A stretch of DNA of 64,000 bases from CAVVUC01 sp963751395. GTDB lineage: Bacteria; Verrucomicrobiota; Verrucomicrobiia; Chthoniobacterales; Chthoniobacteraceae. Of this stretch, positions 34,920-42,989 are shown in pieces (position 1 is the stretch's first letter; each line of letters begins with the position of its first letter). Below the pieces are notes generated by a model. It ran no database searches, was not told the DNA's origin, and saw nothing but the letters and a program-made list of their open reading frames with translations. The stretch spans positions 620,001 through 684,000 of the forward strand of contig CAVVUC010000004.1 of NCBI GenBank assembly GCA_963751395.1, read 5' to 3'. The position numbers and the translations under genes were made by a program.

Positions 34920-35723
34920 TCAGCACCAGGCGCGGCATTCGTTGAAGAATTCGCATCCGGCGCAGCCGAATCCGGGACTCGGTATCCAGTCCTCCTTTTG
35001 GACTCCGTTCACATACGACTCCATGACGTGATAGAGCCGTGTTTCCTGCACGTCATCAATGGGCAGGATTTCCGTGACGACGATCTTGGGTGATTTCGTT
35101 TTGACCAGATGATGAAGCTCCAGACCCGATTCCTTTTTGCCCGTCACCTCACGATACAGCACACCATAACTGGCAAGCTGCGTGTCGTTGAAATGACGGA
35201 CCTGTTCGGGATCGGGAGTTTTCCCACTCGTCTTGAAATCAACAATCCGTCCGCCCTCGCGAACCAGATCAATGATTCCAATCAGCTTCGGCAGACCATG
35301 TTTGGACAAGTCTGCCTCCACCGACACTTCCACCGCCTCGGGTTTTTCATCGGGTTTGATCGGTGACTCACGGAAATAGGTTTCCAGTAACCGCCAGCCA
35401 ACTTTCTTTTCCTCCTCCTCTTCACCTTCCCAGTTTACAGGTTCATCCTTCTGACTTTCCTGCCATTGGCCGGTGAACACGTCATGCAGGGTCTTCAAAC
35501 TGGGCTGCTCATTTTTCCAACGAGCTTTGTTCCAGTATTTGAGGACCGCATGCACGCTGCTGCCGACGTGAAGGGACGGTGATTTCGGTTTCACCAGACC
35601 CAGCACATACCGGAAGAAGAATTTCAACCGGCACTGCTGGAAGAGTAGGACTCGTGAGGCGGACACCCGCTTGACGAGATCCTCAATGGTCTTCGGTTTG
35701 GGTGGATCAAGAACCGCACTCAT
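34920..35723 (-). CDS. RecB/Cas4-like PD-(D/E)xK nuclease with Cys cluster
   Basis: 267 residues. Nuclease motifs: RVLLFQQCRLKFFFRYVLGL (Cys31), HVGSSVHAVLKYW, GIIDLV with Asp152 and IVDFKTS with Asp162/Lys164. The C terminus has Cys254, Cys257, Cys263 and Cys267, and together with Cys31 resembles the 4Fe-4S nuclease domain of AddB and Cas4. It likely resects DNA ends. Start codon ATG overlaps the stop of the upstream gene. In the operon it would supply end processing next to a clamp and ligase. Confidence 0.85.
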   Translation of the reverse strand: MSAVLDPPKPKTIEDLVKRVSASRVLLFQQCRLKFFFRYVLGLVKPKSPSLHVGSSVHAVLKYWNKARWKNEQPSLKTLHDVFTGQWQESQKDEPVNWEGEEEEEKKVGWRLLETYFRESPIKPDEKPEAVEVSVEADLSKHGLPKLIGIIDLVREGGRIVDFKTSGKTPDPEQVRHFNDTQLASYGVLYREVTGKKESGLELHHLVKTKSPKIVVTEILPIDDVQETRLYHVMESYVNGVQKEDWIPSPGFGCAGCEFFNECRAWC

Positions 35724-36202
35724 GATCTTGCCCTTTGATACCTTCCACCGTTGGCATTCTTCCTTGGGTAACGGTCGAACAATTCGTCGATGAGGTTTGA
35801 CGCCTGCATCCTGTTGAGGGTTCTGACACCACCACCGAAGAGTTCCACGGAGAGATTCTCCACGTCATTCTTGTTGGCTTTGTTGTCCCTGACGATGCTG
35901 TTGATGAGATCGAGCTGCTTCTGACTGATGCCAGATGGCTCGTTCCTGCCGTTCGTTTGATTCCCGTTCCCGTTGGGCTGCTGACTCTCCTTCATGCCGT
36001 ATTTTGTGGCATCGGGCAGAAAACCGACCGCTTCGATGTCTTTGTCCACCGCTTCCTGAAGCATCCGGTAGAGCTTCGCACTTTCTTCGGGCACCTGGTT
36101 GATGTCCTGCAACTCCACACGGACACTGACGACGTAGGAATGACTGCTGTAGTTTGGCAGGCCCAGTTTCTTGCTGTAAGCCGCCTCGAATATGACTGCC
36201 AT
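35720..36202 (-). CDS. Hypothetical protein, partner of the RecB-like nuclease
   Basis: 160 residues from ATG 36202 (MAVIFEAAYSKKLGLPNYSS). The first 80 residues are beta-rich (SYVVSVRVELQDINQVPEES). Then a Gly/Asn linker (QPNGNGNQTNGRN) is followed by a helical C-terminal domain (SQKQLDLINSIVRDNKANKN). The layout, an N-terminal beta domain, polar linker and helical tail, resembles single-strand DNA-binding or annealing accessory proteins, but no motif proves it. It overlaps the nuclease start by four bases. Confidence 0.6.
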   Translation of the reverse strand: MAVIFEAAYSKKLGLPNYSSHSYVVSVRVELQDINQVPEESAKLYRMLQEAVDKDIEAVGFLPDATKYGMKESQQPNGNGNQTNGRNEPSGISQKQLDLINSIVRDNKANKNDVENLSVELFGGGVRTLNRMQASNLIDELFDRYPRKNANGGRYQRARS

Positions 36203-36238
36203 AGGATTGAATTTCCTTTCTGTTTTGAATTTGAGCAC

Positions 36239-36260
36239 AAAAAAACCAGCGTGTGGCTGG
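36239..36260 (-). terminator. Attenuator-like terminator inside the operon
   Basis: On the minus strand a CCAGC-CACAC-GCTGG stem-loop is followed by seven T residues, 29 bp after the first gene's stop and 37 bp before the second gene. It is short, so partial termination is likely. Confidence 0.6.
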
Positions 36261-36289
36261 CGTTCTTGGTCCGTTTTTGTTGAGTCCGG

Positions 36290-36484
36290 TCAGCGATTGC
36301 CGCCGGCGTATGTTGGTGAATCCTCCGCGACCTTCACTTGTTCCCAGCTTTCGCAACCGCTCAATTGGTGCCGAAGTAGCTCATCGGTGAGACGGGTCAT
36401 GGGAACTTTCCTTTTCCTGGCCTCGTGATAGAGCACGGAGACGAGAAAACGGGAAATGCGCGGAGAATAATGCTTTTTGGGCAT
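36290..36484 (-). CDS. Small basic protein, first gene of the clamp/ligase operon
   Basis: 64 residues: MPKKHYSPRISRFLVSVLYH then EARKRKVPMTRLTDELLRHQ and a polar tail. The basic first half followed by a helix pair resembles ribbon-helix-helix or plasmid-control proteins. A GGAGGTCTG ribosome site lies just before ATG. A regulator of the operon is plausible but unproven. Confidence 0.55.
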   Translation of the reverse strand: MPKKHYSPRISRFLVSVLYHEARKRKVPMTRLTDELLRHQLSGCESWEQVKVAEDSPTYAGGNR

Positions 36485-36555
36485 CAGACCTCCTTTCGCT
36501 TTAGGATTTTCGAATGAAATCGGAAAGCCCGGGGCTAAACGATCTCATTCAATAA

Positions 36556-36564
36556 ATTATACCA
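36556..36564 (-). promoter_or_regulatory. Extended -10 promoter element of the clamp/ligase operon
   Basis: The minus strand reads TGGTATAAT, a perfect -10 with the TGn extension, 72 bp before the first ATG of the operon. No good -35 is visible, which is usual for extended -10 promoters. Confidence 0.6.
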
Positions 36565-36608
36565 CTGAGAATGGGGATTTTGAGGGAGGGGTGATCCACT
36601 CGTCTGGT

Positions 36609-36929
36609 TTACGCCCAGCAATATGTCAAACATTGATTGCTATAGGGCAAGGACGTAATGCACTTCATCAGCCGCTTTGGAACTTCATAATCTCGAAAGC
36701 GTGAATTTGCTTCCCCGACTTGATGCCGTTGGTATGGAACAGGCCAATTGTCTTTCCATGCTTGAGTTACAAAATTAACAAAGCGCTTCGTGTCTTTCGA
36801 TCCCATGCATCTAAAGCCACAGTTACCCCATTCGTCAAAGGTGCATTTCTGCCATGAAAAGATCGGCTGTTCAGTAAACAATACGGGTGCCAGAGCTTTG
36901 TCTATTACAGTCTCGTATTTACGTGGCAT
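36609..36929 (-). CDS. Hypothetical protein, third gene of the SWIB cluster
   Basis: 106 residues (MPRKYETVIDKALAPVLFTE, CTFDEWGNCGFRCMGSKDTK). Three Cys occur in the GNCGFRCM segment and nearby. The end, TSLPYSNQCLTYCWA, is hydrophobic and Cys-rich. The gene follows the previous one by nine bases. No family recognised. Confidence 0.5.
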   Translation of the reverse strand: MPRKYETVIDKALAPVLFTEQPIFSWQKCTFDEWGNCGFRCMGSKDTKRFVNFVTQAWKDNWPVPYQRHQVGEANSRFRDYEVPKRLMKCITSLPYSNQCLTYCWA

Positions 36930-36938
36930 TTTTAGAAA

Positions 36939-37346
36939 CTACCTTGGTCCGTGCTGGTTGCCCATCGCAAAAGCGGTGTTCAATGTTTTGCTGTCGATCT
37001 TGTTATTCAAAAACCCATCAACAGCAGCGGCATAGACTACCGCCACATCTTCGAGCCGAAGCCGATCAATAGCAACTTCTGGACACCGCTTCTTTACTGA
37101 TCGTGCGCAGTGAATTGCGTCACTCAAACAAATTAAACCCCCATGTTTTACGGTCCAAAGAACTGTTTTAGTTTTGATTATGCGATTCATTTCCTCAACA
37201 GATGGCGCAGTATCAAACCAGTTAATTATTGACTCCACGTCCTCTCGCTTCACACGGTATTTCTTCTGATACTCAGTCCACTTTAATCGTAACATTGGAT
37301 CTACAACATCTCGGTCAATGAATTGATAAAAGTGTTCAAAGCCCAT
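36939..37346 (-). CDS. Hypothetical protein, middle gene of the SWIB cluster
   Basis: 135 residues (MGFEHFYQFIDRDVVDPMLR; later TKTVLWTVKHGGLICLSDAI and DRLRLEDVAVVYAAAVDGFL). It is mixed alpha/beta with no known motif. The start follows the SWIB-gene stop by two bases, so translation is probably coupled. Its job is unknown. Confidence 0.55.
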   Translation of the reverse strand: MGFEHFYQFIDRDVVDPMLRLKWTEYQKKYRVKREDVESIINWFDTAPSVEEMNRIIKTKTVLWTVKHGGLICLSDAIHCARSVKKRCPEVAIDRLRLEDVAVVYAAAVDGFLNNKIDSKTLNTAFAMGNQHGPR

Positions 37347-37348
37347 AA

Positions 37349-38026
37349 CTAGGAATGATATTCGACCAGATGACCGGCCACCAATTGCGTCATTTCAAAC
37401 ATGCTGACCTGGCTCTTGCCGTTAGAAACTGCCTTCAGTGCGTCATCAGCATTGATCAACGTCTTCTTCTTGGAGTCCTGTAATCCGTTTTGCGCAATAT
37501 AATCCCAAAGTATTTTGGTAAGTTCCGTTCTGATAAGCGGCTTCGTCCCGACGATAACACTCAATACTTCATCTGCTTGGAGGCGCTCCAAACCCTTTCG
37601 CTTCTGTCTGCGTTGAGCAGCCTTTACTTTCGGTCCACCAAGAAACGCGGGTGTGAAGCAGATGGCGTATGGGCGAATGAACAGCTCATCGAGAGGCATT
37701 CGGTCCCTTGCCTTCAAAAGCGTTGTCTTTTCAACTCGCTTTGGAAACTTCCTATACTGGGAGAATGAATATGTTGTGCCATCCTCATTTAGAGCAATTT
37801 TCTCGATTATAGCCCAGCCATGCAGATTGTGTGTATGCTCAGCGGGAGCAAAAATCACTGGAAGCCATTCACCATTTTCATTTCCTTTCTTGAAGAGAGA
37901 TGCTGCCGTAACCCATCTCTTTTTTTCAGTGAATTCCCCACGACCACCATCCCTAATGCAGTTCTCCAAGTCGTTCGAGTGTTTGATCGTGTAGATGCAG
38001 CAATCGGTAAGCATGAAATTTTTCAT
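37349..38026 (-). CDS. SWIB/MDM2-domain protein with PUA/ASCH-like N terminus
   Basis: 225 residues from ATG 38026 (GGAG ribosome site four bases upstream). The C terminus is a SWIB domain: TELTKILWDYIAQNGLQDSK, INADDALKAVSNGKSQVSMF, then EMTQLVAGHL. The N-terminal 130 residues contain VTAASLFKKGNENGEWLPVI and HNLHGWAIIEKIALNEDGTT, which could be a PUA/EVE/ASCH-type beta barrel that binds modified nucleic acid; that part is a guess. Bacterial SWIB proteins are known in Chlamydiae and relatives, often linked to chromatin or topoisomerase. It heads a three-gene unit. Confidence 0.75.
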   Translation of the reverse strand: MKNFMLTDCCIYTIKHSNDLENCIRDGGRGEFTEKKRWVTAASLFKKGNENGEWLPVIFAPAEHTHNLHGWAIIEKIALNEDGTTYSFSQYRKFPKRVEKTTLLKARDRMPLDELFIRPYAICFTPAFLGGPKVKAAQRRQKRKGLERLQADEVLSVIVGTKPLIRTELTKILWDYIAQNGLQDSKKKTLINADDALKAVSNGKSQVSMFEMTQLVAGHLVEYHS

Positions 38027-38187
38027 AAGCTCCGTCTTAGAGATTTCAAAGCAGGTTTGGATTCCCGGCAAGCACAATCTGCGGTCGGGTTTTTGTCAGT
38101 CGTTATGGATCTAAGCGATCTCTTCCGGCCTCAATACGGCATTCATTTTCAAGTGGCCGCGCTGCCTCCAGGCTTCGGCCAGCGAAA

Positions 38188-38550
38188 TTACTGCCAATTC
38201 CACGAAGTCAATCTGTATGGTGCTTTCTTGTTCCACGCCTGCCACCAAACGGTTGCCTCCGCGTTTCTTTCCTTGCCGTCCACTTTTACCTTCAGCTTGA
38301 GACGGTAGTTCATACCAGCAACGACTTGCTCTTCCACGCCAAGAATGGACACCAGCTCTAATTTTGCCGCTGGCGTCTCTTTGCTTGTCTGGATCGCCTT
38401 TTCTTCTTCCTTGATCGCAAAGTTCGCAGCCGCAACCACCTCCGGTTTGGTCACCGCTACTGGAGACTCGCCACCGGGCATTGGCTCTCTTGTAAGACCG
38501 CTGTCGCAAAGCAGCGCGATGATGAGGAGCGAGAGGAGGGAAGCATTCAT
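38188..38550 (-). CDS. Secreted cystatin-like protease inhibitor
   Basis: 120 residues. A signal peptide (MNASLLSLLIIALLCDSGLT) precedes a phytocystatin-like domain: Gly-Gly near the start (MPGGES), the helix VVAAANFAIKEEEKAI, the reactive first loop QVVAG in GVEEQVVAGMNYRLKL, and Trp residues near the end in ATVWWQAWNKKAPY. These three elements match cystatin contacts with papain-like proteases. Few bacterial cystatins are described. It is probably exported and could block host or competitor cysteine proteases. Confidence 0.75.
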   Translation of the reverse strand: MNASLLSLLIIALLCDSGLTREPMPGGESPVAVTKPEVVAAANFAIKEEEKAIQTSKETPAAKLELVSILGVEEQVVAGMNYRLKLKVKVDGKERNAEATVWWQAWNKKAPYRLTSWNWQ

Positions 38551-38650
38551 GCTTGGTGACAGACTTTAGCGTTTGTCTGCGCGTTATCAAGCGCGCCAGG
38601 TTCGGTTGACGATGGTGCGCTTCATGAAATCATGAAAGGCACACGGTTCC

Positions 38651-38710
38651 CACAATACGATTCATTTCCCTCTTTCATGGAAAACGGTTCCCGTTCCCCA
38701 TCGAAGAGAC
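38651..38710. repeat. 60-bp repeat upstream of the cystatin gene
   Basis: Same orientation as the copy at 40457-40516, with about seven mismatches over 60 bp (shared CACAATACGATTCATTT and ATGGAAAACGG blocks). It lies about 100 bp upstream of the cystatin start. Confidence 0.75.
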
Positions 38711-38720
38711 GCAAAAGTTT

Positions 38721-39632
38721 TCAAGGTTTCTCACCCTTGTGAAACTCGATCAACTGCATGTCGCACTCCGCGGGGGTTCCGTTGTGGTGGTATCGATAGT
38801 GAACAATTCCAAGACCGGGGACATAAGCGACTGATTGAAAATCGGGGGATGTCCTGTAAGTCATCGTAAAGACACGCCCATCCTTGAGTGATGGCGCTCC
38901 TTTGACTTTATCTGTGTAGGCGGATTCTCCTTCAACAACCCAGCAATATCTACCGGTTGTTGATTGCGCAAAATCCCCAAAAATCTTACGATCAATTAGG
39001 GGCGCATCGAGGAAGAGTGATTCTGAATCAACCAGCTCATGAAGGGATTCCTTTGTGTCCTTGATCTTCTGCCATGCTTTCAATGCATTCTCACCATAGA
39101 GAAGGTGGTAGGCAGCACTCCCGACGCGGACAATCAAATGAGTTCCACGTTCCTTCCCTTCTTCATACCACGATAAATCAGAAGGAAGACCTTTCAGTAA
39201 AGCCGCAAATACCAATCCTCGGGAAGCGGTGTCGATGACCTCCATTTTCCAAGTGAGCGTTTTACTCTGATCCTCGTGCTTACCAGTAGTGTCGTTCTTC
39301 TGCACCCACTTCACCTCACCCCTGTAAATCCAGTAGCTGCCCTTCGATAAGGGAAAATATGTCGAGGTGTCTTCTGCATGAGCGAGCAGTCCAAGAACCA
39401 GTAGAACGATGACCGAAACGAGCAAAACCAGACATCCCTTTCCGGCTGGCATTGCAGGATACCTTGCCGGATCTTTCCCGTGCAGTTCCCCCGCGAGCTT
39501 CTCGATGAACTCCTTGGAGGTTCTCAGATCGCTGCCGGTGAAGGTGCGGTATCGTTTGATTGCCTCGATTTTGTTACCGCCAGCAATCGCTTCACCGATC
39601 TGCTGCATTTGCTCCGGGGTGGGTTCGCTCAT
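38721..39632 (-). CDS. Membrane protein with N-terminal L7/L12-like domain
   Basis: 303 residues from ATG 39632. The first 50 (PEQMQQIGEAIAGGNKIEAI, then KRYRTFTGSDLRTSKEFIEK) resemble the ribosomal L7/L12 C-terminal fold used as a stand-alone module. A transmembrane helix follows (KGCLVLLVSVIVLLVLGLLA). The rest is an extracytoplasmic beta-rich domain with FPLSKGSYWIYRGEVKW. A protein at 43633-43869 carries the same kind of module. Function unknown. Confidence 0.6.
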   Translation of the reverse strand: MSEPTPEQMQQIGEAIAGGNKIEAIKRYRTFTGSDLRTSKEFIEKLAGELHGKDPARYPAMPAGKGCLVLLVSVIVLLVLGLLAHAEDTSTYFPLSKGSYWIYRGEVKWVQKNDTTGKHEDQSKTLTWKMEVIDTASRGLVFAALLKGLPSDLSWYEEGKERGTHLIVRVGSAAYHLLYGENALKAWQKIKDTKESLHELVDSESLFLDAPLIDRKIFGDFAQSTTGRYCWVVEGESAYTDKVKGAPSLKDGRVFTMTYRTSPDFQSVAYVPGLGIVHYRYHHNGTPAECDMQLIEFHKGEKP

Positions 39633-39642
39633 GCTCGTTCCG

Positions 39643-40431
39643 TTACTCTTGCATTCTGTAAACACGAACGTAATCGATCAAATACTTTTGAGGAAGAATG
39701 CTGTCATCAATGGGACCGCCCCAACTGCCTCCAAGCGCCAGGTTGATCAACATGTAATGCGCCTTGTGAAAAGGTTTTTCGTCCCCTTCTCCCGCCTTTC
39801 CAACCTCGAACGTGTGATACTTCTGTTTGTCATAAAAGAAATCAACGTGGTCGGGAAACCATTCGACTGCGTAAATGTGAAAGGCATCAAACGGCCGGTT
39901 TGCCTTGATACGGTGGCCGCTCGATTGATGCTTTCCATTAAGCGAGTAGTGAACTGTGCCGTGGATAAGATCAGGCTCTTTTCCAACGAACTCCATGATG
40001 TCAATTTCTCCACATTTCGGCCAACCGATCTCAGGGATGTTCACGCCAAGTGTCCAAAATGCCGGCCATACTCCTTTTCCCTGCGGAAGCCTGGCGCGCA
40101 CTTCGATTCTCCCATACGTCCAGCTCGCCCTGCCCTTCGTCGTCAGACTCGCGGAGGTGTAGCTGGCCGGATGTTTTCCTTCTGCGTCAGCAAAGGCTTC
40201 CTTCCTCCCTTCAATGACCAGCATCCCGTTTTCGACTCTGGCATTTTCCAGGCGATCTTTGGTGTAATACTGCGCTTCGTGATTGCGGACCAGACCTGAC
40301 TCGTAATTCCACTTCGCTCTATCTGGCAAACCAGGCTTATCGAACTCATCAGACCAGACGAGTTTCCACTCTGCAGCACGAGCACATGACATCGTTGCCA
40401 TCGCGAGGAGGGTGAAGATGATGCGCTTCAT
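39643..40431 (-). CDS. GH16 endo-beta-glucanase (laminarinase-like), secreted
   Basis: 262 residues from ATG 40431. A signal peptide (MKRIIFTLLAMATMSCARAA) leads into a family 16 domain: WSDEFDKPGLPDRAKWNYES, GRIEVRARLPQGKGVWPAFW and the catalytic GEIDIMEFVG with two glutamates around Asp. It probably cleaves beta-1,3- or mixed-linked glucans. The stop lies 10 bp before the start of the next minus-strand gene. A 60-bp repeat shared with the cystatin upstream region precedes it. Confidence 0.93.
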   Translation of the reverse strand: MKRIIFTLLAMATMSCARAAEWKLVWSDEFDKPGLPDRAKWNYESGLVRNHEAQYYTKDRLENARVENGMLVIEGRKEAFADAEGKHPASYTSASLTTKGRASWTYGRIEVRARLPQGKGVWPAFWTLGVNIPEIGWPKCGEIDIMEFVGKEPDLIHGTVHYSLNGKHQSSGHRIKANRPFDAFHIYAVEWFPDHVDFFYDKQKYHTFEVGKAGEGDEKPFHKAHYMLINLALGGSWGGPIDDSILPQKYLIDYVRVYRMQE

Positions 40432-40456
40432 GCCCACATGAATAACAAACGGGCGG

Positions 40457-40516
40457 CACAATACGATTCATTTTCCTCTTCCATGGAAAACGGTGCCCGT
40501 GCCCCATGAAAGAGAA
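40457..40516. repeat. 60-bp repeat upstream of the GH16 gene
   Basis: Second copy of the 38651-38710 repeat, about 26 bp upstream of the GH16 start. It may be a shared control element or a dispersed repeat. Confidence 0.75.
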
Positions 40517-40974
40517 CAATGAAACATAGTTCGCACTTGCATTCTATGGATTCGGTCATCTATTATTCACTCACGGGCAAGCTGCAAGGCGCAGGTTCGA
40601 AACAGATGTAATCAAATCAAATGAAACCCGATCCAATACGGATTCTGGTTGTGGATGATGAACCGCTCATCCTCAACGCCGTGAGGATGATGTTAAGCTA
40701 CGAGGGGCACCTCGTCGAAGCTGTGAGTGATGCCAGGAAGGCACTCGCCATATTTGAACCGGAGAAATTTGATCTCATTATCACCGATTACATGATGCCG
40801 GGGATGAAGGGGGATGCGTTGGCAATTGCGATCAAATCACAGGCTCCCCAGCAACCGGTGATGCTTCTTACAGCCCACATTCACAGTAAGCGTCTGCCGG
40901 GGTTCCCCTTGACACGATGCTTCGCAAGGTCTGATCCGGAAGCATAGGCGTGATAGCCCGATGGGCTACGACGC

Positions 40975-42546
40975 TTACGCTGCGGCGCGTCGATCGGCGC
41001 GCTTCTGCGCCTTTGCCCAAGCCTCCGGCGTGAGGTCTTTGACCTGCCAGTTGGTCATCGAGGGCAGGCGCGTGAACACGTCCCGGAGATAGGCGAACGG
41101 GTCGATATTCCGACGCCGGCAGCTCTCGATGACGGTGTAGAGGATGGCGCTGCGACCGCCGGCCTTGGCTTCCCCGATGAACAGCCAGTTCTTCTTTCCC
41201 ACGGCCGTGGGCCGGATGGCGTTTTCGATGCGGTTGTTGTCGATCTCCAGACGGCCATCTTCGAGGAAGACGAGCAGCGAGGGCCATTGATTGAGCGCGT
41301 AGTCGATGGCTTTGCCCATGAGGCTGCGGGGCAGGTAGCGGTGCCGGGTTTTCAACCGCACCAGGGCACGGTGCAGCCGCATCAGCACAGGCCGGCTGAG
41401 ACTCGCGCGTTCGGCTTGCCGCAGCCTTGGTCCGGCCCGCGCCTTCCTGAGTTTGGCTTCGAGGGCGTATAGGTTTTGAAAGTGTCTTAAGAACCAGCCC
41501 GCGACCTTCGGTGCCTGCTCCTGGGCGTCGTAAAATTTGCGCCTCACATGGGCCGCGCAGCCTGCGAGCAGGATCTTTTCACCGCGGCGTCTGGCAAAGC
41601 AGTCGTAGGCCTCATAGCCATCGCACTGGATGGTGCCGCTGAAGTCTGCGGGGATGATGTTATCCAGGCATGCCGCCGCACGGCTTGTCTCCCAGTGGAA
41701 GATGACATCGCCCCGCGGCGCGCCATAGGTCCAGAGATAACCCAGCTTCGTCCGGCCATTGCCCGGCGCAAGATAGCGGATGGGTGTTTCATCCACTTGC
41801 AAGTAGCCGCTGCTAACAACCTCCTGCCGGATTTGTTGGTAAATGGGCTGCAACCACTCCGCGGCCAGGCCGACCCATTCGGCCATCGTTTGCCGCGGCA
41901 GCCAGACTTGATGGCGCGACCAGTAGATCGACTCCTGCCGGTAGAGTGGAAGATGGTCGCAATACTTGCTCACGACGATTTGCGCGAGTAATCCGGGAGC
42001 TGCGATGCTGCGTTCCAGGAGCGAGTCCGGCAACGGTGCCATGACTGGCACGGCGTCCAACAAACCACGCTGCACATACTTCGGGCGCACCGTGCGACGG
42101 CAAAGGAAGCGCGCCGGTTCGTAGTCGAGCCGCTCGCTGACTTCTTCACCGATGCGCCGCCAGTCCTGCGGAGCCAGCTTGACCGGCTCAGGGACGATGA
42201 CTTCTTCAATCACCGGCAGATGCTCCGGCAGCCGTGGACCGCGTTCACGCGGAGGCGATTGGCCCGTCGAGCGCCGTGGAGCCTCCTCGGCCACAGGCTC
42301 GGGAGATTTTCCCGGCTCGTCCATGCCTTGCAAGAGCAGCAGAAGTTGCGCGGGATCGAGCTTCTCACTCTGCGAGCCAAAGACCCTGCGCACAAGCAGG
42401 TCGATCTTTTGTTCCAGCAATGCAATCCTTGCATTGGCGAGCGCAAGCTGCTCATTACTCCGCCGGAGTTGCTCGTCTCTTTCTTGAAGCTCTTTGGTTA
42501 ACTCTTCTTCGCGCGGGCTCATCAAGGTTGGGCACAGGAATAGCAA
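40975..42546 (-). CDS. tnpC: IS66 transposase (TnpC), copy 1
   Basis: 523 residues. A coiled-coil leader (EELTKELQERDEQLRRSNEQ) and Zn-finger-like region (LDYEPARFLCRRTVRPKY) precede the DDE core (LQVDETPIRY, IQCDGYEAYDCF, then DNNRIENAIRPTAVG with the Glu). It ends with the RRAAA tail. It catalyses IS66 transposition together with the two accessory proteins. Confidence 0.95.
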   Translation of the reverse strand: MLFLCPTLMSPREEELTKELQERDEQLRRSNEQLALANARIALLEQKIDLLVRRVFGSQSEKLDPAQLLLLLQGMDEPGKSPEPVAEEAPRRSTGQSPPRERGPRLPEHLPVIEEVIVPEPVKLAPQDWRRIGEEVSERLDYEPARFLCRRTVRPKYVQRGLLDAVPVMAPLPDSLLERSIAAPGLLAQIVVSKYCDHLPLYRQESIYWSRHQVWLPRQTMAEWVGLAAEWLQPIYQQIRQEVVSSGYLQVDETPIRYLAPGNGRTKLGYLWTYGAPRGDVIFHWETSRAAACLDNIIPADFSGTIQCDGYEAYDCFARRRGEKILLAGCAAHVRRKFYDAQEQAPKVAGWFLRHFQNLYALEAKLRKARAGPRLRQAERASLSRPVLMRLHRALVRLKTRHRYLPRSLMGKAIDYALNQWPSLLVFLEDGRLEIDNNRIENAIRPTAVGKKNWLFIGEAKAGGRSAILYTVIESCRRRNIDPFAYLRDVFTRLPSMTNWQVKDLTPEAWAKAQKRADRRAAA

Positions 42547-42635
42547 CTCTTTGTCACCTGGCCAAGAGTTATCTTATGTGTTTAGTTACTTACTTAACGA
42601 TCTGTCACCTCAAGCATCCCGGGATGCTTCAGAAC

Positions 42636-42989
42636 TTACTCCCGCTCATACCAAGGCCTTAGCTTCGCCCCGCGCAAATCAATGCCATCGGTCAGCATCG
42701 CCAGCGCCCCGGGCGCAAGCTTCAGCTTCACCGTCCCGGGATCGGACACCCTCGGCCATGAGAAGGTTCCCTTCTCCAGCCGCTTGATTAGCAGCCATAG
42801 CCCAGTGCCATCAAAGTAAAGGATCTTCAGCCGACTGTGACGGCGGTTGGTAAAGACAAAGAGCGCCCCCTGGCGAAGGTCTTCGCCCAGACGCTCGCTC
42901 ACCAGACCTTCCAGCCCGCTGAAGCTCTTGCGCAAGTCCACCGGCTCCAGCGCCACAAACACCTTTAACCCTCCGGTAAAGCTCAGCAT
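42636..42989 (-). CDS. tnpB: IS66 accessory protein TnpB, copy 1
   Basis: 117 residues from ATG 42989, overlapping the end of tnpA by seven bases. Typical IS66 Orf2 signature: VFVALEPVDLRKSFSGLEGL and LYFDGTGLWLLIKRLEKGTF. Required for IS66 movement in studied elements; its activity is unclear. Confidence 0.93.
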   Translation of the reverse strand: MLSFTGGLKVFVALEPVDLRKSFSGLEGLVSERLGEDLRQGALFVFTNRRHSRLKILYFDGTGLWLLIKRLEKGTFSWPRVSDPGTVKLKLAPGALAMLTDGIDLRGAKLRPWYERE

